NCBI GenBank assembly: GCA_039621445.1
Contig: CP154955.1
Coordinates: 14,323,307-14,387,306 of the forward strand
From: Euglena gracilis
Taxonomy: Eukaryota; Euglenida; Euglenophyceae; Euglenales
Length of the DNA stretch: 64,000 nucleotides
Direction of reading: 5' to 3'
Shown here: piece after piece, positions 25,401 to 32,600 of the stretch
Numbering within the stretch: the first letter of the stretch is position 1
Layout of the letters: each line of letters starts with the position of its first letter
Translations under genes and position numbers: made by a program
Notes under the pieces: generated by a model
The model's database searches: none
The model's input: the letters and a program-made list of their open reading frames with translations, nothing else
What the model was told of the DNA's origin: nothing

Positions 25401-28400
25401 CCGAAGAAAAAAAAAGTGACTGATTGGTTTTTCAAAAAGTGGAGTGACCCCCCCGCCCCTCCTCCCGGGGGTCGGTAAAAAATTGTATGATCCCCGATTC
25501 GCCTCCTGGAGAGGGTTCTTCATCAGAGTCTGCCCCCCCCCCCCCCCCCAAAAAAATGACAGTGACACTGCCCACCCGAAAAGGAAATCGCCACCAGTTC
25601 CGTATGGAATGGAAGAATGGCCAAGATTGGTTGCATTTTGAGCATCCCGTGGCATGGTTCCTTCAGAAGGAGGGCTTTGACAGCAAGGAAACTTTTGGAT
25701 TCATCACAATTGAGGACATGGCACGCATGGCAATTCCAGCGGGGGTGAGGCATCTTATGGAAGACGTGAAGGGTCAGTTAGCAGCTTCATCCAGCACAGT
25801 GTAGAAGACTTTGTTCCATTAAAAAAATAGCGGCTGAGAAGTTGCTGACAAAAAACAACAACAAAAAAGGCATGGCTGCCAGGGACCCACCCAAAGAGAA
25901 AACCCCGTGCATGCCTCACAAATGAAAATAAAAAAAAAGAAGATGGCGGGGATCTGTCTTGGCAGACAGGTCAGCACCACGGAAGTGGGACTGGAGCAGC
26001 CATGAGAACCCGAGTCCCTGAAGCCCGGGTGAGCGCCATCTTACGTTCGTCTGTAAATTTTTCATCTTACAAATTTGTGTTTCACAACTTTTATTATACG
26101 TTTCACCAAGCACAGAAGCAGAATTTGTGTATCGCATATGTATCACCAAAATTTTTTTAATGTATCACATACGTATCACCAAAAAATATTAATGTATCAC
26201 GCACTAATGGCGGTCTGGCGGCACCGCCGGGCCGCCGCGCCGGTGGCGGCGCGCTACGCCGTCTGGGACGCCGCGGGGCGGGGCGTCGTGCTGGGGGCCA
26301 GGGGTGGCCGGCGGCTGGCGCTCCCGGCGGCGGCGGGCGGGACGGCGGCGGGCGAAACTTAGCTAAACAAGCGCAGCGACGAGTTCCGATGGGGTTGGGG
26401 GATGAGAAGCACGGTTTGAGGGCAGTGGCAGCGGAGGCGGCACCCCCCCCCCCCCCAAAGAACAAGACCCCATGTCTGCTTTTCGGGGTCGGTCCGGACC
26501 CCACAGTTGCTTGAACCAACCGGACCATGCCAGGGGCATCTCCTTTTCTAAGTCTAAGTTTCCTCAACACTTTCCATAATTATAATTAATTTAGTATTTA
26601 TTATTATAATAATAATGTTATTTCAAGTATTTATCTGAATATTTAAAATCATTTTTTTCTATATTATTTAAGATTTATTTAAAGAATGCTGGGGGCCATA
26701 GATTGCTGCGTTATCCCGGGCGGTGATGGGTTTTCGATATCGCGTGGGTTGGGGCCGTGGACAAAGTGCCCCCCCCCCCCCAGAATCACTCAGTGAACGT
26801 CGAGCTGGGGCCAGGGCCAAGCACCTATAGCTAAAATTGCCTAAAATGGCCTAAAATGGCCTACAATGGCCTAAAATGACTTTTTGACCCCCTATAGGTG
26901 GGAGTCCCTAAAATGGCCTAAAATGGCCTAAAATGGCCTAAAATGGGGAAAATTTTGTTGCACAACAATTCTTTTTGTGAACAACTGTAGCCATTCAGGT
27001 ACTGGCTTTTGGTGTCTTTTGTCAATGTGGACGGCGAGCAGTGGGTTTGGTGGAGGAGCACAGCCCCACAAGGCCCTTTTTTTATCCCAGCTAATAATAG
27101 TATCAGTCCCCAAATCCACGGTCCCCAACCTTCTTTTGGTAGCTGAATTTTGAAGGTGTGGACAGCAGTATTTTTCTTACTCCCATCCTTTTTTGGTGTG
27201 CAACGAAGAAACAGTGCAAATTTGGAATGAGGCGCGGGGAAAAAGACAGAAAAAAATGAAAAATGTTGGAAGAAAACTCAATTAAAAGAGGTGTATCGTT
27301 AGGTATTGGGGATTTCTTCAAATCACGAACCAGCACAATTTTGGGGTTTTTCCAAAACCACAAATAATCACGCCGAATGATCAAATGACCTAAACAACTA
27401 CAAACAATTATGAATGAGATTCTCTCTCATTTATGAACGTGTTCAGAGGGTTTTCTTTTTAGTATTGAGTTTCTCCAAGGGGGAAACCAAATACGGAGAA
27501 GAGGAATTGTTTTCAGCTTTGCCCTTTGATCTCTGCAATCGCCAAAAAAGGCCCAAATGGCTAAAACAATGCCAAAATTAAATTGAATCTCACCAGGCAA
27601 CAGCATCAAATTTGACGTTGGACCGAAAATCCCCAAATGACGTCCAAGGTTGGGGGTGTCTTATGGCGTGGGTGGGGTCTTATATTTGGGGGGAGGTCAA
27701 GGCTTGGGAGTCAATCTTCAGGTACCAACTTTGTATGCATAGACCCCCCCCCAGAGTTTGGCTCCCCTCCTCCTTCCATTCACACTTGGTTCCTTAATTT
27801 GTGTATCTTGGCCCCAAATTTTTTTTCAAAAATTTTGGCTTTTTTTTGTCTGCTGAAAGTTTGACACTCGTGCAAACTTGCTCTCCCATCATCACGTCAT
27901 AGTGGCCTGTGAAATACCCGACAAAAAAAAGTCTCCACTCATTACCCTCAATTCCCCCACCTTCTTGAGTTAAACCCCTCAAAATTGCTGCACACACAAC
28001 ACACAACCTAAAACTTTGGGAAACATCGATTTTGGACCAGATGGTAAAAATGTAAGCCATGTGCAGACAATGAAGATGAATTATTCCCCCAGAAAAGTCA
28101 GAAACTTCTTTTTGCGAAATCCCGCAAATGGTATAGATTTCACAAAATACAAAAACTGGGCGCTTTTTTGGTCGCACAAATGAAAACTGTTAATATTTGT
28201 CCAATGTTTGTTTCATGAGAAATTGTCACTGTCATAAATTCTTACCATTCAGAATCCCTCTATGGGGAATCCCTCTATGAATTAAGATTTGTTGAGCTTC
28301 CCATTGTTTTGATCCAGTGTTCATGAATTTTGCATGCTTTTTTGGATGTACATTTCTCATTACTGAATAAGAGAAGGTTCACACGCGTTATTATGCAGTT

Positions 28401-28869
28401 TTCGGGACAAAAATGACGCAAAATCATGATTTTCAGAACCCCCATCTATACCTTAAAATGGCCTAAAATGGCCTTAAATGGCCTTAAATGGCCTAAAATG
28501 TCCTAAAATGGCCTAAAATGGGGAAATTTTTGGGCTTGACTATAGGTGCTTGGCCAGGGCTCCATCAGTCCACCCCTATACCGGCGGTGTGGCGCCGCTC
28601 ACCCCTGCGGCCGGCCCGCAGCTCCGGCGCGGCGGGGCTGCGGAAGACCCTGACCTGGCTGGCGTTCCGCGTGTGGGTCTGCCTCCAGGTGTGCCCGCCT
28701 GCGCAGTGTCGCCTGCGCAGTTGCTTGTGGCCTGTTGGCCTGGTGGCCTGTTGGCCTGGTGGCCTGTTGGCCCGTTTACCCGTTGGCGTGTTGGTCCGTT
28801 GACCTGTTGGCCCGTTGGTCCGTTATTCGGGGGGGGGGTATTATTTGGGGGGGGCTATTATTTGGGGGG

Positions 28870-28912
<43 letters not shown>

Positions 28913-29614
28913 TATACATATATATGCATGTACGTATATGTGTATATGTATGTGTGTATAAAAATTGGAGTTTTGAACATCGGACTGTGGCACGGCCACC
29001 ACAGGATTCACCTGATGACGGCTACTTCCGGGTGGCCAACGGTGACCTGGAAGCAGAGGACTGCCTGCGGGACCTCCAGGCCGAAGTGGCCCAGCAGTTC
29101 TTGGAGGCCCAGGAGGTTGTTGGTGTTGGGCTGCTTGGTGGTCGAAGCTGGCACACTACATGTTTTCTGAAACGAGGAATGCGTATGGTCATCCTGATGC
29201 ACACATTCACCCACCTGCACACAGTGTATTTGGTGTGCCAGGAATAGAGTTCAACAAAATAATGTGGGAATTATATGTGCCAGGGCTGAGTGAGAAAGCC
29301 AGACACCTCATAGGGTGGGGGGTTCCAACCCCCACCTCACCCTGTCCATCCAGTCCTCTGGCGCCGTATTGTCTTTCCGGGTCAACATTTTCTTTTTGTC
29401 CCAAAAGAATTGCTCTCGTTGAACAGCCACCATATGGGCAGGCCTTCCCCCACAGTTCACCCTCCGCTGAACTGCACATACTCTTGCACCTCCCATCCCA
29501 TGTCCTTAATCCACACGGGAACCAGACGCTCAACCCCCCCCTATGTGAGGGTGGGCTGGTGGGAGGGTGGGTGGGTGGGTGGGTGGGTGGGTGGGTGGGT
29601 GGGTGTGTGAGTGA

Positions 29615-29647
<33 letters not shown>

Positions 29648-32600
29648 CACAGGATTTGATCCAACTGACCCCTCACCAGTGGCAGCCTTCCAGGCTTCTT
29701 TTTCAGGGGTAATGCTTGGGCAGGCAGGGGGGTAGGGCGACCTGCCCGGGGGGGGGGGGAGGTCGGGCTGGGGGTGGGGGGGGGGGGGGGGGGGTTTGGG
29801 GTGCGTAAACAATGGGGCCTGAAAATGGCCATTTTCAAGGGGAAATTGGCTGGGTGGGCAGGCAGCGGGGTGCCAAAGCCGACCCCCCCTGGGGGTGGGG
29901 GGGGTGCCTGCTACGGGCAGGCACCCTATCAGCCGATAGCACAAGGCATCCCTCCCCCCCCCGCGGTGGGCATGCCAGAAGCCCTCAGCCTGCCCGCAGC
30001 GCAGTGAGACCTCCGCCTCCTTCGCAGCCGTTCGCGGCCGCGTGGGCGGCGGAGCGGGCGGGCCTGGCCCCGCCGGAGGTGGCGGTGGCGGAGTACACCG
30101 CGGCGGCCGCACCGCCGTCGCGGTGGGCCGTCGTGCGGGCCCCGGACAAGGACGTGGCGGCGGAGCGCCGGACGGCGTGGTGGCGGCAGCTCCGGCTCGA
30201 CCGCCGCCACCGCCGGAGGGAGCGCCAGCGGGTCGCCCGGTGTGGCCGACGTTGCGGCGCACAGTCATTTCAGCGCTCGCAGGCCCAGCGAGTGTTTGGG
30301 TTTGCAGCGCAAATGGTCAATTTTTGGTCTAACCCCGCCCTTTACGGGGATGGGGGTTGAAACCGCCAAACTTGCGCAACACCGCAGGCACTGCCGAATT
30401 TTCTCAGGCCACGTGCTTCCCTTTTTGTGGTTGGTTTTCCTGGATCCCAAAGACCGAGCCTTCGGAGAGGTGATGACTGACTGGCTGGTTTTTTTAAAAA
30501 AAACAGCAGTGACTTCTTTTGGAAGATTAGTCGATAAAGTTTTGTGTGCCCGGTGGCCCTGGTAGGCGGGGGGGGGGATGTTGGACACCCTATGGGGTAA
30601 AGAAAATGCAGAGACACATGAAGGGGACCCCGGACCTCGGGACACATCGTCCACACCTCACGCCATCACACGTCTCAGGGGCTTTCATCCGCCAAAGAAG
30701 CCGCCCACAGGGGTGTGCTCTTGTCTCATTCCATCGGCACATCAGTTGCCCCCGCAGAAATTCGGGGTTTGGGTCATCATTCGCAGTGTCTTTCGCGTTT
30801 CTGGAGCCTGAATTTGTGAGGAAAAAAGAGCCCACACTCATCTCGACGAATTTCTCCGGTCCCCAAGGGTTCCAAGTTGGCACGTTTTCCCCACCTTTTT
30901 CGCGCTATTGTAGCATTGCGGTCACCACAATTACAACTTTTCTCATTTTGGGATGTGCATCCATCCATTCCATGTGGCTGGGTTCACGCATTTTTGGCTC
31001 CCAAACGGATTCCCATGATGAGTGGGGAGGGGGTTGTCAACCAAAAAAAAATAACTTAGTTTTTGACATTCTGAATTCTTCCCGCTGCTGCATATACGTC
31101 TTCCCTATCGATCAAACCGTTCAAACTCCTCCCGCCACGTCAGAACGGGATGAGATAGGGTTAGGGCCAGCACATACTTTGCACATTTAGCACATTTTTT
31201 TTTAGCAATGCTTTTTTGGCCGTCCGAATTTCCGTCCTCCCCCACCCCCTTCCCCAAACCCTCTCTCCCCCCTCCTCCTCTCCCGCCAAACAGCACGTGC
31301 CCCTCAAGGTACTGACGCTGCGCCGGCGGCGGAGGCGCTACCGCCAGCGCCGCCGGCAGCGCCTGCGGCAGGAGCGGGCGCTGGCGCGGGCGGAGGCCGA
31401 GGCGGAGGCCGTCCGAGCCGGCGCGGCGCCGCCCACCCCCGCCGCCCCGCCGCCGCAGCCCCCTGTGCTGGGGCCCGACGTGCCCCGCCGGGTGTGCGCG
31501 TTGTGCTGTGCGCATGTGAAGTGTGAATCGGTCAACAAAAAGCACTTTAAAACCCCATTCCACCTCGTCACGCAGCGCTTGGAAGAAATTTTCCCAGTCG
31601 TGGACCCTGCCCCGGGGAGTGGGTCTGGGGAGTGGCATTCTTCCAGCGAGCAAAATGGCCAGCTATTGTGCCCCCTGGGTCCTCAAGCGGCAGCCTGGGA
31701 GACACGGGCTCCCCCGGGTGTGTGCTTGTGAACCCATAGACCCGCCACCCGGACAGCACCGCGGACGAGAGTCGCAACAAAGAGGCGAGCAAGGCAGCCC
31801 CTCCGGCGGCCGTTGTCTTGCCCCCACGCTGCCCGCGCCGCAGCCCCTCCCGACGCTGTCCCATGCACAGGTGCGCGGCAACGTTGGCGACCACCCAGAG
31901 GCTTTTTCAGGCGACACCCGGGGCCGAGGGAGGTTGGTTGGGTGAGCCCTCCCCCCTCCAGGTCCCTCGCAGGGTGGGTGCCAGGGGTTGTGGTGGGTGC
32001 CCCCCCCCCCCCCGGGGGGGAGGCATTTATGGGTGTCTGAAATCGACCCCAAACCCAGCGCAAAAAAAAGTGGGGACAAACAACTCCCGAATGGGACGTG
32101 GGCCCCCTGCCCCTGGGTCCCGGTTTCTTTATAAAAATGAGCCTCTGCACCTGCCACTGCGGGCGCAGCGTGGCGCTGGACGACGGCGCGGGCCGGCCCT
32201 TCGTCGTGCCCGGTGGACAGGGCACGACGGGAATCGGCCAAACAGCCAGAACAGTGGGTGGGGGGGGGGTGGGGGTCGACCCCCAGCCACCTCCTCCCAT
32301 ATTTCCGGGCGCCGGAAAATTTTGGACTAAAATTTTTCGACAATTCTCGACCCAAAAAATTTTCCTGGCGCCTTCGGCGTCCGGTGGATTTGTTTCAAAA
32401 ACCATGTGAAAATGCTGTGGTGGGGGGTGGGGGTTGGGGGGTCGACCCCCCCCACCCGGCCTTCCCGTACTGCACTGCCGGCGCGCCGGAGGCGGCCGGG
32501 GCCCTCGCGGCGCTGGAGCACCGGCTGCGCTCCGCCGGCCTCCCCGCGCCCTTCGTGGAGCTGACGGCCAGCGGCGGTGCCGGACAGCAACGGGGTCCAG

